From: Rhizobium phaseoli
Lineage (GTDB): Bacteria > Pseudomonadota > Alphaproteobacteria > Rhizobiales > Rhizobiaceae
NCBI RefSeq assembly: GCF_010668805.1
Contig: NZ_WUFT01000004.1
Coordinates: 62,001 to 126,000, forward strand
Length of the DNA stretch: 64,000 nucleotides
Direction of reading: 5' to 3'
Below the pieces are notes generated by a model. It saw only the letters and a list, made by a program, of their open reading frames with translations, was not told where the DNA came from and did no database searches. Positions 44,984 to 56,348 of the stretch are shown in pieces (the first letter of the stretch is position 1; the number at the start of each line of letters is the position of its first letter). Both the position numbers and the translations under genes were made by a program.

Positions 44984-46015
44984 TTATTTCTCGGTCAGCT
45001 TCAGCTCGATGCGGCGGTTGGTGGCGCGCGCATCCGGTGTTTCGCCTGGCGCGATCGGTTGGAACTCGCCGAAGCCGGCAGCAACCAGCCGGTCGGCCGG
45101 CACGCCCTGCGCGATCAGGAACTTCACGACCGAAATCGCGCGGGCCGAAGAGAGTTCCCAATTGTCGCGATAGCGGCCTGTTCCGCCAAGCGGCACATTA
45201 TCGGTATGGCCGTCGACGCGCAGCACCCAGTTGATCTCCGGCGGAATTTCCTTGGCGACATCGAGAAGGGCGGCGGCAAGCTTTGCCATCTCGGTCTGCC
45301 CCTCCGGGTTGAGATCGGCGCCGCCCGAGGGAAACAGCACTTCCGACTGGAAGACAAAGCGGTCGCCGACGATGCGGATATTCTCACGGTCGGAAAGGAT
45401 CTCGCGCAGGCGGCCGAAGAAGTCGGAACGGTAGCGGTTCAGTTCCTGCACGCGCGCGGCAAGCGCAACATTGAGGCGGCTGCCGAGATCGGCGATCTTG
45501 GTCTGCGAGACCCGGTCTTTATCCTCCGACGCCTGGAGGGCTGCTTCGACGGCGGCGATCTGGCTGCGAAGCGCTGAGATCTGCTGGTTCAGCAGTTCGA
45601 CCTGGCTCAGCGCCCGCTCGCTCACCTGCTTCTGCTCGTCGAGCTCCTGGGTCATCGAGCCGATCCGCTTCTGCGCCGCATCCTGCCCCCCCGACCCGGC
45701 ACTCAGCAATGCCTGTAGCCGCGAACGATCGCCCTCGGCACTGGCAAGCGAGGCCTGCAGATTGGCGACCGAATCCAGGAGGTCCTGGTTGCTGCCCTTT
45801 TCGAGCGCGAGAAGCTGCGTCAGCTCGTTGATCTGACTGTTGAGGCGATTGAGCGCCTCATCACGTCCGGTGATCTCGCGGCTGAGGATGAACTGTCCGA
45901 CGACGAACACCGTCAATAGGAACATGATTGAGATGAGCAGCGTCGACAACGCGTCGACGAAGCCCGGCCAGTAATCCACCGTGCGTTCACGGCGCCGGTT
46001 GCGGGCAAGAGCCAT
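44984..46015 (-). CDS. OmpA/MotB-domain envelope protein with coiled coil
   Basis: A 343-residue protein. One N-terminal membrane helix (FVDALSTLLISIMFLLTVFVV) precedes a coiled coil at residues 40-190 (LNRLNSQINELTQLLALEKG and similar). A C-terminal OmpA-type peptidoglycan-binding domain carries LRVDGHTDNVPLGG and DRLVAAGFGEFQP. It is encoded 3 bases after the MotA-like gene, so the two likely form a proton-driven stator or envelope complex. It is not a flagellar MotB, since no flagellar genes are near. Confidence 0.88.
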   Translation of the reverse strand: MALARNRRRERTVDYWPGFVDALSTLLISIMFLLTVFVVGQFILSREITGRDEALNRLNSQINELTQLLALEKGSNQDLLDSVANLQASLASAEGDRSRLQALLSAGSGGQDAAQKRIGSMTQELDEQKQVSERALSQVELLNQQISALRSQIAAVEAALQASEDKDRVSQTKIADLGSRLNVALAARVQELNRYRSDFFGRLREILSDRENIRIVGDRFVFQSEVLFPSGGADLNPEGQTEMAKLAAALLDVAKEIPPEINWVLRVDGHTDNVPLGGTGRYRDNWELSSARAISVVKFLIAQGVPADRLVAAGFGEFQPIAPGETPDARATNRRIELKLTEK

Positions 46016-46018
46016 GGC

Positions 46019-47122
46019 TTATTTGCCCTCGCTCTTTTCTGCCTGGGTGGCGCGGTCGCGCACCCGCTCGCCCCGGTCGCCTGCGCGCTCCTGCACGCCG
46101 ATGCGTTCGGCCAGTCGGTCGAGCGTGCGGCGCATCGCCTTCGCCTCGTCCTGCTGTGCCTCGATCCAGTCGCGCAGCATTTGCTGCTCGTTACGCATGT
46201 TCTTGACGAGACCCTGAATGCCTTCGGCAAGGCTCGCCATGGCAGCGACGGAACGCTGGCTGCCGGCCCCGCCCTCTTCGGAGACCTTACGCAGATAATC
46301 GGAGAGAGCGCGCATGTCCTCGGAGGAAGCGCCGGAAACGGCCTCGAGGGCGGGTGCCAGATCGGAACCGACATCGGTGACCGAGGAGAGCCAGTTTTCC
46401 AGCTCCATGTAGAAGCGGTTCTGCGCGCGGCCGGCCTGCAGGTCGAGAAAGCCGAGGATGAGCGAGCCGGAGAGGCCGAGCAGTGAGGACGAGAAGGCCT
46501 GGCCCATGCCCGAAAGCGGCGTGGAAAGCCCTTCCTTCAGCGCCGAGAGCACGTCCCCCGTGCCGTTCGAGCCGGCGTCGAGCGACTGAATGACGATGCT
46601 GATCGAACCGATCGTGCCGATGAGGCCCCAGAAGGTGCCGAGCAGGCCGAGGAAGACAAGCAGGCCGATCAAGTAGCGCGAGACATCGCGCGATTCGTCG
46701 AGGCGGGTGGCGATCGAATCGAGGATCGAGCGCAGCGCCGTCGTCGACAGCGCCACTGCGGTCTTGCGGCTGCCGATCAGCGCCCGCATCGGCGCAAGCA
46801 GCCGCGGATTGCGGTTGACCTTGTCGGCGCTGCCCGCTGCACGAAACGAGTTGAACCAGCGCACTTCGGGGCGAAGCGCCAGTACATGGTTGAAAACAAG
46901 AATGATTCCGACCCCGAGAACGCCGACGATCAGGCCGTTGAGGCCCGGATTATGCATGAAGGCGGTCTGCGTCTGGCGGAAGAGGATGGCGGCGATAAAG
47001 CCGACGATGACGAGGAAAAGCAGCATCGTCCAGAGGAAGGGCATCGGGCTCGAAAGCCTGTAGGCATAACCGCCTGCCGTCTTTTCGGTGGAGCCGATCT
47101 CCGCCACATTCACATTTTCCAT
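46019..47122 (-). CDS. MotA/TolQ/ExbB-type proton-channel protein
   Basis: A 367-residue inner-membrane protein. Four hydrophobic helices appear, two near the N-terminus (PMPFLWTMLLFLVIVGFIAAILF and GLIVGVLGVGIILVFNHVLAL). The MotA/TolQ signature follows (GLLVFLGLLGTFWGLIGTIG, then LSGMGQAFSSSLLGLSGSLILGFLDL). An alternative start at 47146 would add 8 residues; GGAGG lies before 47122. It pairs with the OmpA-domain gene immediately downstream. Confidence 0.86.
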   Translation of the reverse strand: MENVNVAEIGSTEKTAGGYAYRLSSPMPFLWTMLLFLVIVGFIAAILFRQTQTAFMHNPGLNGLIVGVLGVGIILVFNHVLALRPEVRWFNSFRAAGSADKVNRNPRLLAPMRALIGSRKTAVALSTTALRSILDSIATRLDESRDVSRYLIGLLVFLGLLGTFWGLIGTIGSISIVIQSLDAGSNGTGDVLSALKEGLSTPLSGMGQAFSSSLLGLSGSLILGFLDLQAGRAQNRFYMELENWLSSVTDVGSDLAPALEAVSGASSEDMRALSDYLRKVSEEGGAGSQRSVAAMASLAEGIQGLVKNMRNEQQMLRDWIEAQQDEAKAMRRTLDRLAERIGVQERAGDRGERVRDRATQAEKSEGK

Positions 47123-47234
47123 AGGGTCCGCTGCCTCCGGAGTCATTGCTGGCGGAGCCTAGAGCAACATTGTGCCGAATTGAAGTATGCCGAGGCGAAA
47201 ACCCTGACTTTACAACAGCCGGATTTTCGTTCGC

Positions 47235-48035
47235 TTACTTGGCAGGAATTGGCCGCCTGACGACTTCGATCAACGCCTTGTGGATGGCTTCGTTGCCGGC
47301 GATGATCGCGCCGCTCTCCAGCATGGCCGTTCCGCCGTCCCAATCGGTGGCAAATCCGCCGGCTTCGCGGATGAGCAGGATGCCGGCCGCCATGTCCCAG
47401 GGCGCAAGCTCCGCTTCCCAGAAACCGTCAAAACGCCCAGCGGCGACATAGGCAAGGTCGAGCGTCGGCGATCCCAAACGGCGGATGCCCGCCACTTCGC
47501 CCATCACGTGGCGAAGCTCGACCAGAAACTTGCCGTGATTGCGCTTGCCCAGCGCCGGCACGCCGCAACCGATGACGCAATCCGACAGCGCGCGGCGCGC
47601 GGCGACACGCAGGCGCCGGTCGTTGAGGAAGGCGCCGCCGCCGCGCTCGGCGGTGTAGAGCTCGTCGGTTGCCGGATTGAAGACGACAGCGGCAACGATC
47701 TCGCCGTTGCGTTCGAGCGCAATCGAAACAGCGAAGGCCGGGATGCCGTGCAGGAAGTTGGTCGTCCCGTCGAGCGGGTCGACGATCCAGCGATGCGCGC
47801 CATCCGTGCCCTTGATCTCTTCGCTTTCCTCGCCGAGGAAACCATAGGTCGGACGCGCCTTGAGCAACTCTTCCCTGACGATCTTTTCGGCCTTGCGGTC
47901 GGCGGTGGAAACAAAGTCGCCCGGTCCCTTCACCGAAACCTGCAGGTTCTGCACTTCGCCAAAATCACGCCCCAGTGATTTTCCTGCCTTGAGGGCAGCC
48001 TGAACCATGACATTGAGAAGAGCTGAACGGGCCAT
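47235..48035 (-). CDS. suhB: Inositol monophosphatase family protein (SuhB-like)
   Basis: A 266-residue Mg-dependent phosphatase. FLGEESEE and WIVDPLDGTTNFLHG form the metal site, and APWDMAAGILLIREAGG is the C-terminal signature. It hydrolyses inositol monophosphates or related sugar phosphates; SuhB homologues also assist rRNA antitermination. The ATG at 48035 (MARSALLNVMVQAALKAG) matches the family start, and the frame upstream to 48143 adds unrelated residues. Confidence 0.9.
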   Translation of the reverse strand: MARSALLNVMVQAALKAGKSLGRDFGEVQNLQVSVKGPGDFVSTADRKAEKIVREELLKARPTYGFLGEESEEIKGTDGAHRWIVDPLDGTTNFLHGIPAFAVSIALERNGEIVAAVVFNPATDELYTAERGGGAFLNDRRLRVAARRALSDCVIGCGVPALGKRNHGKFLVELRHVMGEVAGIRRLGSPTLDLAYVAAGRFDGFWEAELAPWDMAAGILLIREAGGFATDWDGGTAMLESGAIIAGNEAIHKALIEVVRRPIPAK

Positions 48036-48213
48036 CGGCGCATTTCCTTGGGACTGATACGGGGTGCGCGCTGCCAGGGGCGGGAAGTGTCCCTGAACTT
48101 GCATGACAGGCAGCGCTGCAAAGATTGGCGGCCTCAAGACCACAAAATCAGGGAAATTTCAAGAGGAGGCGCGCATGGCTGCCCTGCAGCGCCAAACACC
48201 ATTAATTTTATTC

Positions 48214-48229
48214 TGGACAGATAAGTCCA
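48214..48229. promoter_or_regulatory. Palindrome upstream of the TetR gene
   Basis: TGGAC - 6 bases - GTCCA, a perfect dyad 21 bases before the TetR ATG. The form and place fit a TetR-family autoregulatory operator. Confidence 0.6.
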
Positions 48230-48249
48230 ATATCGATAGAAGCTTTGAC

Positions 48250-48828
48250 ATGGCACGACACAAGGAATTCGATCGCGACATCGCCCTTCAAGCCGCCATC
48301 AGCGTATTTTCCGAGCACGGCTATGAAGGCACCTCAACCGCGGACCTGCTGACGGCGATGAATATCAGCCGACAAAGCATGTACGATACCTTCGGCGATA
48401 AACGCGGACTCTATCTGGAAGCACTGAAGCGCTACAATACCGAAAGCATCGGCAAGATCATGGCCGATCTTCACCGCAACGGCCGACCGATCGAAGCACT
48501 GGAAGGCGCACTTGTCGCCTTCGCCTCGCGTCCCGCAGCCGAGGCGCGGCGCGGGTGCCTCGGGGTTAGCGCCATCTGCGAATTCGGCCGCACCGATGCC
48601 GAGGTCGCGGCTCTTACCGACAGCGCCGGCCGCGCGCTTCACTCGGCGATCGAGAGCCTTCTCGGCGAGGCTCGAGGGGCCGGAGAACTCGCGACCGATA
48701 TCGATATCGCCGATGCCATTCCATTTCTCGGCGCTGCTCTGTCGGGCATGAAAGTCAGCGCCCGAAACGGCGCCCCGCCGGAGACGCTTCGCGGTATCGC
48801 ACGCATGGCAATCAGAAGCCTCCGCTGA
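48250..48828 (+). CDS. TetR-family transcriptional regulator
   Basis: A 192-residue regulator. The N-terminal helix-turn-helix reads FDRDIALQAAISVFSEHGYEG then TADLLTAMNISRQSMYDTFGDKRGLYLEALKRY. The C-terminal ligand domain is helical with CLGVSAICEF. Start at 48250 is chosen because the palindrome then falls in the untranslated leader; the frame extends to 48103 with unrelated residues. It lies 71 bases upstream of a same-strand SDR gene it probably controls. Confidence 0.9.
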   Translation: MARHKEFDRDIALQAAISVFSEHGYEGTSTADLLTAMNISRQSMYDTFGDKRGLYLEALKRYNTESIGKIMADLHRNGRPIEALEGALVAFASRPAAEARRGCLGVSAICEFGRTDAEVAALTDSAGRALHSAIESLLGEARGAGELATDIDIADAIPFLGAALSGMKVSARNGAPPETLRGIARMAIRSLR

Positions 48829-48899
48829 CCGAAGGTAAGCATGGAGATGATTTTCCATCGGCAATTCTAGACTGATCGATCCGAAAAAAAGGAAACCAC

Positions 48900-49640
48900 A
48901 TGTCTCAATCTCTTTCGACCAAGGTCGCCCTCGTCACCGGTGGCGCACGCGGCATCGGTGCGGCCATCGTCCGAAGGCTCGCCGCTGATGGCGCTGCCGT
49001 CGCCTTCACCTATTCGAGTTCCGAGCACAAGGCGAAGGCGATCGTCGCCGAACTGGAGGCTGCCGGCCACAGAGCGCTCTCGATCCGCGCCGACAGTGCC
49101 GATGCGAAAGCCGTGCAGGACGCAGTCACGCTGACGGCCGAGCATTTTGGCGGGCTCGACATTTTCGTCAGCAATGCCGGCATTCTCATCCTCAACTCGT
49201 TGGACCAATATTCGATCGACGATTTCGATCGCATGTTCGCGGTTAATGTCCGCGCGGCTTTCGTCGGCATCCAGGCAGCGGCCAAGCACATGAAGGACGG
49301 CGGTCGCGTCATCACCATTGGCAGCGTCACCGCCGATCGCAGCGGCTTTCCCACATCGTCGGTCTACAGCATGACAAAGGGCGCGATCGCCTCGATGACC
49401 CGCGGCCTTGCCCGCGATCTGGGCTCGCGCGGCATCACTGTCAACAATATCCAGCCCGGCCCGACCGCAACCGATATGAACCCTCACAAAGACGATCACG
49501 AGCGCCTCAAGCCACTGATGGCCCTCGGCCGACTGGGCGAAGACCGCGAGATCGCCGGTCTGGCCGCCTATCTCGCGAGTGCCGAAGCTGGCTTCGTCAC
49601 AGGCGCGAGCCTGACGATCGACGGCGGCTATCTCGCCTAA
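48900..49640 (+). CDS. Short-chain dehydrogenase/reductase
   Basis: A 246-residue classical SDR. TGGARGIGAAIVRRLA is the cofactor motif, SNAGI follows, and the catalytic Ser and Tyr-x3-Lys lie in SSVYSMTKGAIASM. FabG-like in form, but the substrate is unknown. It is co-oriented with the TetR gene upstream. Confidence 0.92.
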   Translation: MSQSLSTKVALVTGGARGIGAAIVRRLAADGAAVAFTYSSSEHKAKAIVAELEAAGHRALSIRADSADAKAVQDAVTLTAEHFGGLDIFVSNAGILILNSLDQYSIDDFDRMFAVNVRAAFVGIQAAAKHMKDGGRVITIGSVTADRSGFPTSSVYSMTKGAIASMTRGLARDLGSRGITVNNIQPGPTATDMNPHKDDHERLKPLMALGRLGEDREIAGLAAYLASAEAGFVTGASLTIDGGYLA

Positions 49641-49659
49641 TCCCGGATAAAACACACAA

Positions 49660-49689
49660 AATCCGGCGGTATCGCGATATCGCCGGATT
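49660..49689. terminator. Bidirectional hairpin between the SDR gene and cheB
   Basis: AATCCGGCGGTATCGCGATATCGCCGGATT is a near-perfect 30-base dyad in the convergent gap between the SDR gene and cheB. The T-run is weak on both sides. Confidence 0.7.
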
Positions 49690-49713
49690 CTCCTCGTTCT
49701 GTCGAAACCGATC

Positions 49714-50811
49714 TCAGAACTTCTGCTGCGTCATCAACACTTCGCGGGCGATCTGATCGAGCGGCAGGATACGGTCAACGCCACCCTTGGCAATCGCCTC
49801 CTTCGGCATGCCGAAAACAACGGAGCTCGCCTCATCCTGGGCCACCGTGTAGGCGCCGGCCTGATGCATTTCCAGCATGCCGCGCGCACCATCGTCGCCC
49901 ATGCCGGTCATGATGATCCCCATGGCGTTCGAGCCGGCCGAGCGCGCTGCCGAACGAAAGAGCACATCGACGGAAGGCCGGTGCCGCGACACCAGCGGCC
50001 CGGTCTTCACGCTCACATAATAACGCGCACCCTGGCGTTCGAGCAGCATGTGCTTGTCGCCTGGCGCAATCAGCACATGGCCGCGCAGCACCGGATCGCC
50101 ATCGACGGCTTCCTTGACCTCGACTTCGCAGAGACCGTTCAGCCGTTTGGCGAAGGCCGCGGTAAATTTCTCCGGCATATGCTGGACGATTACCATGCCG
50201 GGCGCATTGGCCGGCAGTTCCTCCAGGAATTCGCGCAGCGCTTCGGTGCCGCCGGTGGAGGCGCCGACGCAGACCACCATTTCCGTCGTCTTCGCCATGG
50301 CCCGCCCCGTCGGCGGCGGCAGCATCACATCAGCCGTCAGCTTCTTGGCCGGCCCCTCCGCGGCAGCCGAACGGATGGTTCCGGCGGCCCTCCGCACGTT
50401 GGAAAGCCGCGCATGCGAAGCACTCTTGACGACTTCGCGAATACGCATGGCATCATCAGCGAGGCCGTCGGCGGCACCGATCTTCGATTTCAGAATGACG
50501 TCGACGGCACCGGCCTCCAGCGCCTGGATCAGCGTTTCCGAGCCCGCTTCCGTCAGCGACGAGCACATCACCACCGGGATCGGCCGCTGCGCCATCAGCT
50601 TGCGCAGGAAAGTGATGCCGTCCATGCGCGGCATCTCCACATCGAGCGTGATGACATCGGGGATCTCCTCCTGCAGCTTCCGCGCCGCCATGAACGGGTC
50701 GGATGCCACCGCCATGATCTCGATATCGGGATCCTGCTCCAGCACATGCGCCAGCGTCTGGCGGATACTGGCGGAATCGTCGATAATCAGTACGCGGATT
50801 TTCTTAGCCAT
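49714..50811 (-). CDS. cheB: Chemotaxis response regulator / methylesterase CheB
   Basis: A 365-residue CheB. The receiver domain has [11 protein letters not shown] and the phospho-acceptor D57 in [11 protein letters not shown]. The esterase domain has [24 protein letters not shown] and [14 protein letters not shown]. It demethylates or deamidates receptors when phosphorylated by CheA. Last gene of the operon, 7 bases after cheR. Confidence 0.96.
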   Translation of the reverse strand: MAKKIRVLIIDDSASIRQTLAHVLEQDPDIEIMAVASDPFMAARKLQEEIPDVITLDVEMPRMDGITFLRKLMAQRPIPVVMCSSLTEAGSETLIQALEAGAVDVILKSKIGAADGLADDAMRIREVVKSASHARLSNVRRAAGTIRSAAAEGPAKKLTADVMLPPPTGRAMAKTTEMVVCVGASTGGTEALREFLEELPANAPGMVIVQHMPEKFTAAFAKRLNGLCEVEVKEAVDGDPVLRGHVLIAPGDKHMLLERQGARYYVSVKTGPLVSRHRPSVDVLFRSAARSAGSNAMGIIMTGMGDDGARGMLEMHQAGAYTVAQDEASSVVFGMPKEAIAKGGVDRILPLDQIAREVLMTQQKF

Positions 50812-50818
50812 GAAGCCT

Positions 50819-51676
50819 CTAGATACGCTGAAATACCGTGTTCGAGACCTGCTTCAACGGCAGGTCGAAGCCGGTGATCGATTCGGAATGACCGATGAAC
50901 ATGTAGCCGCCCTTCGCCAAGCAGTTGCAGAGCCGGTTGAGCACGCCGGCCTGAGTCTGCTTGTCGAAATAGATTAACACGTTGCGGCAGAAGATAATGT
51001 TCATCGCTTCGCCGATCGGGTATTTCTCGTCCATCAGGTTCATGCGGGCAAAACCCACCCTGCTGCGCAGTTTCGGCGTGATGCGCACCTCCCGCCGGTT
51101 CGGCTGCTTAGCTGTCAGCACGTATTTGCGCTGCAGGTCGCGCGGCACTGGCGCGATCAAATCCTCCGGATAAATGCCTCGGCGCGCCGTCTGCAGCACG
51201 TCTGTGGAAAGGTCGGTGGCAAGCACGTTGTAGGAGACGTCGCTGCGGCTTTCGGCGAATTCGGCCAACACCATCGCCATCGTATAGGGCTCCGCCCCCG
51301 TCGAACAGGCAGAACTCCAGGTGCGGATGGTTCGCACGCCGCTATTGGCGATCGCCGGCAACGCCACTGTCTGCAGATAGTCGAAATGCTTGGCTTCGCG
51401 GAAGAAGTCGGTCTTGTTGGTGGTGACCACATCGATCAGGTAGACGGCTTCCTGGGCGAGGCCGTCATGATCGAACAGGAAGTCGCAATAATCGTCGAAG
51501 GTCGAATGGTTGGTCGCACGAAGGCGGCGCCTCAGCCGCCCTTCGAGCATCGTTAGCTTGGTCGGCGGCATCTTGATGCCGCTATAGTCGTAAATGAACC
51601 GGGCAAGCTTGTCGAAATTGCGCTTGCTGATCCGGTCGCCCGGCAATTGGGTTTCCACCGCTGCTGCCATACTCAT
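50819..51676 (-). CDS. cheR: Chemotaxis methyltransferase CheR
   Basis: A 285-residue CheR using S-adenosylmethionine to methylate receptor glutamates. [20 protein letters not shown] N-domain, [19 protein letters not shown] (SAM motif) and [17 protein letters not shown] are visible. None of the receptors here has a C-terminal pentapeptide docking site. Confidence 0.95.
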   Translation of the reverse strand: MSMAAAVETQLPGDRISKRNFDKLARFIYDYSGIKMPPTKLTMLEGRLRRRLRATNHSTFDDYCDFLFDHDGLAQEAVYLIDVVTTNKTDFFREAKHFDYLQTVALPAIANSGVRTIRTWSSACSTGAEPYTMAMVLAEFAESRSDVSYNVLATDLSTDVLQTARRGIYPEDLIAPVPRDLQRKYVLTAKQPNRREVRITPKLRSRVGFARMNLMDEKYPIGEAMNIIFCRNVLIYFDKQTQAGVLNRLCNCLAKGGYMFIGHSESITGFDLPLKQVSNTVFQRI

Positions 51677-51706
51677 AGAACGCCGTACTCCAAGTTGATA
51701 ACGCGG

Positions 51707-52189
51707 TCAGGCGGCCGATTGCAGTGCCGAGGCGTCCTCGCGCGACAGCAACCGTGCAAGATCGATGATGACGACGAAGCCGTTTTCACGGCGAACGACA
51801 CCGGCAATATAGTCCGAGCGCCACCGCACGCCGATATCGGGGGCCGCCTCGATCTGCTCGCGCCGGAACGGCGTGACCTCGAAGACGCGGTCGGCGACAA
51901 GGCCAAGCGTCAGCAGCCGGCTTTCCATCGGCACGTCGAGGACAAGCACGCGCGTGTGCGGCGTCGGCACAGTCTTCGTCATGCCGAGCTTCAATCGCAG
52001 ATCGATCGTCGGCACACCCTGCCCGCGCACGTCGCGCAGACCGAGCAGATAGTCGGGACCATTCGGAATCTTGAACGCTTCCGCATAGTCGAGGATTTCT
52101 CGGACCACCTCTACCGGCACGGCGAAGATCTCCTCGCCGAGGCTGAAGGTCACGAATTGCGCTTCCAGAGATGTCGTGGCCATGATCAT
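51707..52189 (-). CDS. cheW: CheW coupling protein (second copy)
   Basis: A 160-residue Che[51 protein letters not shown]-type [18 protein letters not shown]. The ATG overlaps the stop of the receptor gene before it (ATGA), indicating translational coupling. This is one of two cheW genes in the operon. Confidence 0.95.
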   Translation of the reverse strand: MIMATTSLEAQFVTFSLGEEIFAVPVEVVREILDYAEAFKIPNGPDYLLGLRDVRGQGVPTIDLRLKLGMTKTVPTPHTRVLVLDVPMESRLLTLGLVADRVFEVTPFRREQIEAAPDIGVRWRSDYIAGVVRRENGFVVIIDLARLLSREDASALQSAA

Positions 52190-53994
52190 GCGCTTTCCTT
52201 GAATTCGGCGTCCCCATCATCGGGACCGCCCATGGAGAGATCGAGAGCGAAACCTTTCACACGCGCCTGTTGAGCCGCGACGGCATTGGCGGCCGGTTTC
52301 TTGGCTGCAGGCTTGCGGCCGGCGGCCGGAGCGGGGCTGCGCACCGTCATCCTGGCAGCCGGCGCGCGGGACGGACGGGTGCCGGCGGCATCGACCTTGA
52401 AGAAGGCGATCGACGCCTGCAGTTCCTCGGCTTGGGTGGCAAGTTCTTCCGAAGTCGCAGACATCTGCTCTGAGGCGCCGGCATTCTGCTGGGTTACCTT
52501 GTCGAGCTGCTGGATCGCTTCATTGATCTGCGAGGCGCCGACATCCTGTTCGCGGCAGGCCGCGCTGATCTCGGAGACCAGCTCCGCCGTCTTACGGATG
52601 TCCGGCACCAGGCGGCCGAGCATGTCGCCGGCCTCCTGAGCGGCCTTGACCGTATCGCCCGACATCGAGCTGATTTCGGCAGCAGCCGACTGGCTGCGTT
52701 CGGCAAGCTTGCGCACCTCGGAGGCAACCACCGCAAAACCCTTGCCGTGCTCGCCGGCACGCGCTGCTTCGACCGCGGCATTCAGAGCCAGCAGGTCGGT
52801 CTGGCGGGCGATCTCCTGGACGATGCCGATCTTCTCGGCGATGGTCCGCATCGCCTGTACGGCGCGCGTCACCGCTTCGCCGCTCATCTCGGCATCCTTG
52901 GCCGACTGGCGGGCGATCTTTTCGGTCTGGGCGGCGTTGTCGGCATTCTGCTTGATGTTGGCGGCCATCTCCTCCATCGAAGCGGAAGCCTCTTCGGCCG
53001 AAGCGGCCTGTTCGCTGGCGCCCTGCGAAACCTGCTCGGAGCTCGACGACAGTTCCTGGCTGCCGGCAGAGACATTTTCCGCGGCCGCGGCCGCATCGGA
53101 GACCACGCCGCGCAGGCGCTCGACCATCTGTTCGAGCGCTATGCCGAGCATATCCTTGTCGGACAGCGGTTTGGGCGACACCGTCAGGTCGCCGTTCGAG
53201 ATCTGGTTGGCGATCTCAGCGGTGTTGCGAAGATTATCCGTCATGACATTGATCGTGTTGACCAGATCCTTGATCTCGTCGTTGCTTCTGATCTCGACCT
53301 TCTGGCTGAGGTCACCGATGGCGACGGCGCTGGCAACGTTCATGATCTTGCGCAGGCCCCTATTGACCCCGAGCGCGATCCACAGCGCCGCGGCGAACGC
53401 GATGACGGAAGCCCCGATAGCGATACCAATCAGCATGTTCTTCGTCGAACTATAAAGAATGTCGGTGTCGTCATCGGCTTGTGCCATCGACTTCTGCTGA
53501 AGCGTGACGAGCGTCTCGAAAACCTCTTCCAATTCCATGACGAGGCCGCGAACATCTCCCGACGAAAGTGCCGCAGCCGCTGCCCTGTCGCCGCCTTCCT
53601 GAATGGAGGCAACCTTGTTGGAGCCTTCACCGAAGCGTTTGGCCAGCTCGACCAGTCTGTCCCAGGTGGGCTTGCCTTCCGCAGTGGCGAGCTGTTGGCC
53701 GCTGGTGGCGAAGACCACCATTTCATCCAGGCTCTTTGCCGAATTCTGGTAATCCTTCCTTGCCACTTCAGGATCCATTTCCAGAAGCGCATTCTTCTGC
53801 CAGCGAACGGCATTAAGCTCGGCAGTCTTTGCTTCCAGAGCCAATTCCAACCGTTTTGCGGGACCCGAAATGAGGTTGCCAACGGCATCGTTCAGTGAAC
53901 TGAGACTGATGATCCCATAGACCGCGCTGCCCACCAGCAACAATATGACAAAGCCGAACGCGGCTGCGAGTTTAAGTTTAATCGTAATACGCAT
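52186..53994 (-). CDS. Chemoreceptor with two HAMP units (third in the tandem)
   Basis: A 602-residue receptor starting [16 protein letters not shown] 4-helix-bundle-type periplasmic domain occupies about residues 30-190, and a second membrane helix follows ([19 protein letters not shown]). Then come two HAMP units: [20 protein letters not shown] and [20 protein letters not shown]. The signalling domain tip is [21 protein letters not shown]. The C-terminus is a Pro/Ala-rich linker and the tail [23 protein letters not shown]. Start 53994 is chosen because the family N-terminus begins there. It is coupled to cheW downstream. Confidence 0.93.
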   Translation of the reverse strand: MRITIKLKLAAAFGFVILLLVGSAVYGIISLSSLNDAVGNLISGPAKRLELALEAKTAELNAVRWQKNALLEMDPEVARKDYQNSAKSLDEMVVFATSGQQLATAEGKPTWDRLVELAKRFGEGSNKVASIQEGGDRAAAAALSSGDVRGLVMELEEVFETLVTLQQKSMAQADDDTDILYSSTKNMLIGIAIGASVIAFAAALWIALGVNRGLRKIMNVASAVAIGDLSQKVEIRSNDEIKDLVNTINVMTDNLRNTAEIANQISNGDLTVSPKPLSDKDMLGIALEQMVERLRGVVSDAAAAAENVSAGSQELSSSSEQVSQGASEQAASAEEASASMEEMAANIKQNADNAAQTEKIARQSAKDAEMSGEAVTRAVQAMRTIAEKIGIVQEIARQTDLLALNAAVEAARAGEHGKGFAVVASEVRKLAERSQSAAAEISSMSGDTVKAAQEAGDMLGRLVPDIRKTAELVSEISAACREQDVGASQINEAIQQLDKVTQQNAGASEQMSATSEELATQAEELQASIAFFKVDAAGTRPSRAPAARMTVRSPAPAAGRKPAAKKPAANAVAAQQARVKGFALDLSMGGPDDGDAEFKESA

Positions 53995-54183
53995 CTCAAT
54001 ATCCTTTGGGAGCGAAGCAATAAATCTGGATCGACGGGGCGGCATCATGCGGCAAAGAAATTCTGGTATGCGAAGCCAGATCACGGAGAGATCGGCGGGC
54101 TCCCGTGCCGGTGCTCATAAACGCCCGGAGCATCCGTCGCGGGCCGTGCTGGTTGGCCCGCGACTGCTGCGAACGGGACGCGG

Positions 54184-56106
54184 TTATGCGCTTTCCCGGA
54201 ACTCGTCATCGGTCGTGTCGGGACCGCCCATCGACATGTCGAGAGCAAACCCTTTCACACGGGCCTGCTGGCCGGCGACCGTATTGGCGGGTGACTTGGT
54301 GCCCGGCTTGCGCGGTGCGGGCTGAGGCCGGCTGCGGACCACGGCTTTTGCAGCTGGCGCGCGCTCACGGCGCCCACCCACCATGTCGACCTTGAAGAAG
54401 GCGATCGACGTCTGCAGCTCTTCGGCCTGCGAGGCCAGTTCCTCGGAAGTTGCCGACATCTGCTCGGAGGCGCCGGCATTCTGCTGCGTCACCTTGTCGA
54501 GCTGCTGGATCGCCTCGTTGATCTGGGCAGCGCCAATATCCTGTTCGCGACAGGCGGCACTGATCTCGGAGACCAACTCGGCCGTCTTACGGATGTCGGG
54601 CACCAGCCGGCCGAGCATTTCGCCGGCTTCCTGGGCGGCCGTCACGGTATTGCCCGACATGGCGCTGATTTCGGCAGCGGCCGATTGGCTGCGTTCGGCG
54701 AGCTTGCGCACCTCGGAGGCGACGACCGCAAAGCCCTTTCCGTGCTCGCCGGCGCGTGCTGCTTCCACAGCAGCATTAAGGGCGAGAAGGTCAGTCTGGC
54801 GGGCGATTTCCTGGACGATGCCGATTTTCTGGGCGATCGTGCGCATGGCTTCGACGGCGCGGGAGACGGCTTCACCGCTGGCTTCCGCGTCCTTGGCCGA
54901 TTGACGGGCAATCTTCTCGGTCTGAGCGGCGTTGTCGGCGTTCTGCTTGATGTTGGACGCCATCTCCTCCATCGAGGCGGAAGCCTCTTCGGCCGATGCA
55001 GCCTGTTCGGTAGCGCCTTGCGATACCTGCTCGGAGCTCGCCGACAGTTCCTGGCTGCCGGAAGAGACATTTTCCGCCGCGGAGATCGCATCGGCAACGA
55101 CGCCGCGCAGGCGCTCGACCATCTGCTCCAGGGCGATGCCCAGCGCATCCTTGTCGGAGAGCGGCTTCGGAGACACCGTCAGGTCGCCATTTGCAATCTG
55201 ATCGGCGATGCCGGCGGTGGTCCTGAGGTTGGAGATCATGCTCTGCATCGCGATGCCGAGCGCATCCTTGTCCGAGAGCGGCTTTGCATCGGTGCTGAGG
55301 TCACCCATGGCGATCTGGTCGGCAAGGGCCGCCGTGGCGCGCAGATTGGCGGTCATGGCGTTGACCGTATTGATGAGATCCTTGATCTCGTCATTGGTCT
55401 TGACATCGACCTTCTGGTTGAGGTCGCCGATCGCCACGGCGTTTGCGACCATCGTGATCTTTCGCAAGCCATTGTTGATTCCAAGGGTGATCCACAAGGC
55501 GGCGCCGAGCGCGATGAGGACTGCAATGCCGGAAGCGCTGCCGAGGATCAGCTTCGTCGAGCCATAGAGATCGGTGTTCGACGCGGCGGTCGCCTTCATT
55601 CCCTTGCGCTGGATTTCGACGAGGGCCGCGATCGCAGTGCCCATGTCATCGGTCATCGTCCTGAGGTCACCCAGTGAAAGCGCCAGCGCGCCGGCCTGGT
55701 CACCTCTTGCGTCAAGTTGCTGCAGTTCGGCGGATCTTTCGCGGAACTTCGCGCCGATCGTTTGCAACTTCTCCCAATATGGCTTTCCCTCCGGCAAGGC
55801 GATGGCAAGACCGCTATCGACGGCGTTGAACATATCCTGCAGGTACTGGTCGGCGTCCTTGTAGAAACCGGCAGCAGTTTCGGGATCCGTGGAGAGCAGT
55901 GCGTTCTTTTGGGAACGGATGGCGTTGACTTCGGCAACATTGGCGGTCAGTGCCAGCTCCAGACGACGGACTGAGCCGTTGATCATCTGGGCGCTCGCGT
56001 CATTCAAAGTTCCGAGGCTCATGCTTCCGTAAACGGCGATGCCGATCAGCAGCAGCGTCATGATGCCGAAGGCAAGACCCAGTTTGAGTTTAATGGTGAA
56101 ACGCAT
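54184..56106 (-). CDS. Chemoreceptor with three HAMP units (second in the tandem)
   Basis: A 640-residue receptor starting [15 protein letters not shown], with the same plan as its neighbours. It has three HAMP-type units in series: [20 protein letters not shown], then two near-identical repeats containing [20 protein letters not shown] and [20 protein letters not shown]. The signalling tip is [21 protein letters not shown], and the tail is [23 protein letters not shown]. 189 bases separate it from the next receptor gene. Extra HAMP units usually change gain or the number of input states. Confidence 0.93.
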   Translation of the reverse strand: MRFTIKLKLGLAFGIMTLLLIGIAVYGSMSLGTLNDASAQMINGSVRRLELALTANVAEVNAIRSQKNALLSTDPETAAGFYKDADQYLQDMFNAVDSGLAIALPEGKPYWEKLQTIGAKFRERSAELQQLDARGDQAGALALSLGDLRTMTDDMGTAIAALVEIQRKGMKATAASNTDLYGSTKLILGSASGIAVLIALGAALWITLGINNGLRKITMVANAVAIGDLNQKVDVKTNDEIKDLINTVNAMTANLRATAALADQIAMGDLSTDAKPLSDKDALGIAMQSMISNLRTTAGIADQIANGDLTVSPKPLSDKDALGIALEQMVERLRGVVADAISAAENVSSGSQELSASSEQVSQGATEQAASAEEASASMEEMASNIKQNADNAAQTEKIARQSAKDAEASGEAVSRAVEAMRTIAQKIGIVQEIARQTDLLALNAAVEAARAGEHGKGFAVVASEVRKLAERSQSAAAEISAMSGNTVTAAQEAGEMLGRLVPDIRKTAELVSEISAACREQDIGAAQINEAIQQLDKVTQQNAGASEQMSATSEELASQAEELQTSIAFFKVDMVGGRRERAPAAKAVVRSRPQPAPRKPGTKSPANTVAGQQARVKGFALDMSMGGPDTTDDEFRESA

Positions 56107-56348
56107 GTGATACCCCAATTTGCGGTCAAAACGAATGGAGAGAGACATGTCCCCTTGGCGGGACGTCGAGCTTGGAAGGATGTGTCTGAAAAGGGGAACC
56201 GACTTCATTCGCTTCCCGGCAGTCGGACATCTATCGATCGCAGCGCCAACGCCTACACGCGTTGGGGGATATTCCCGCCTCGGGCCGCAGGAGCAACCCG
56301 AGGGATCACATAGGCGAAGCGCTTTACGCGCTCTTCCCAGGGGAGCGC

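Noticed and set aside
44984..47122. MotA/OmpA pair as a Zorya-type (ZorA/ZorB) defence system
   Set aside because: No ZorC, ZorD or ZorE gene is near, and neighbours are an inositol monophosphatase and an ECF sigma. A conserved envelope stator is the simpler reading.
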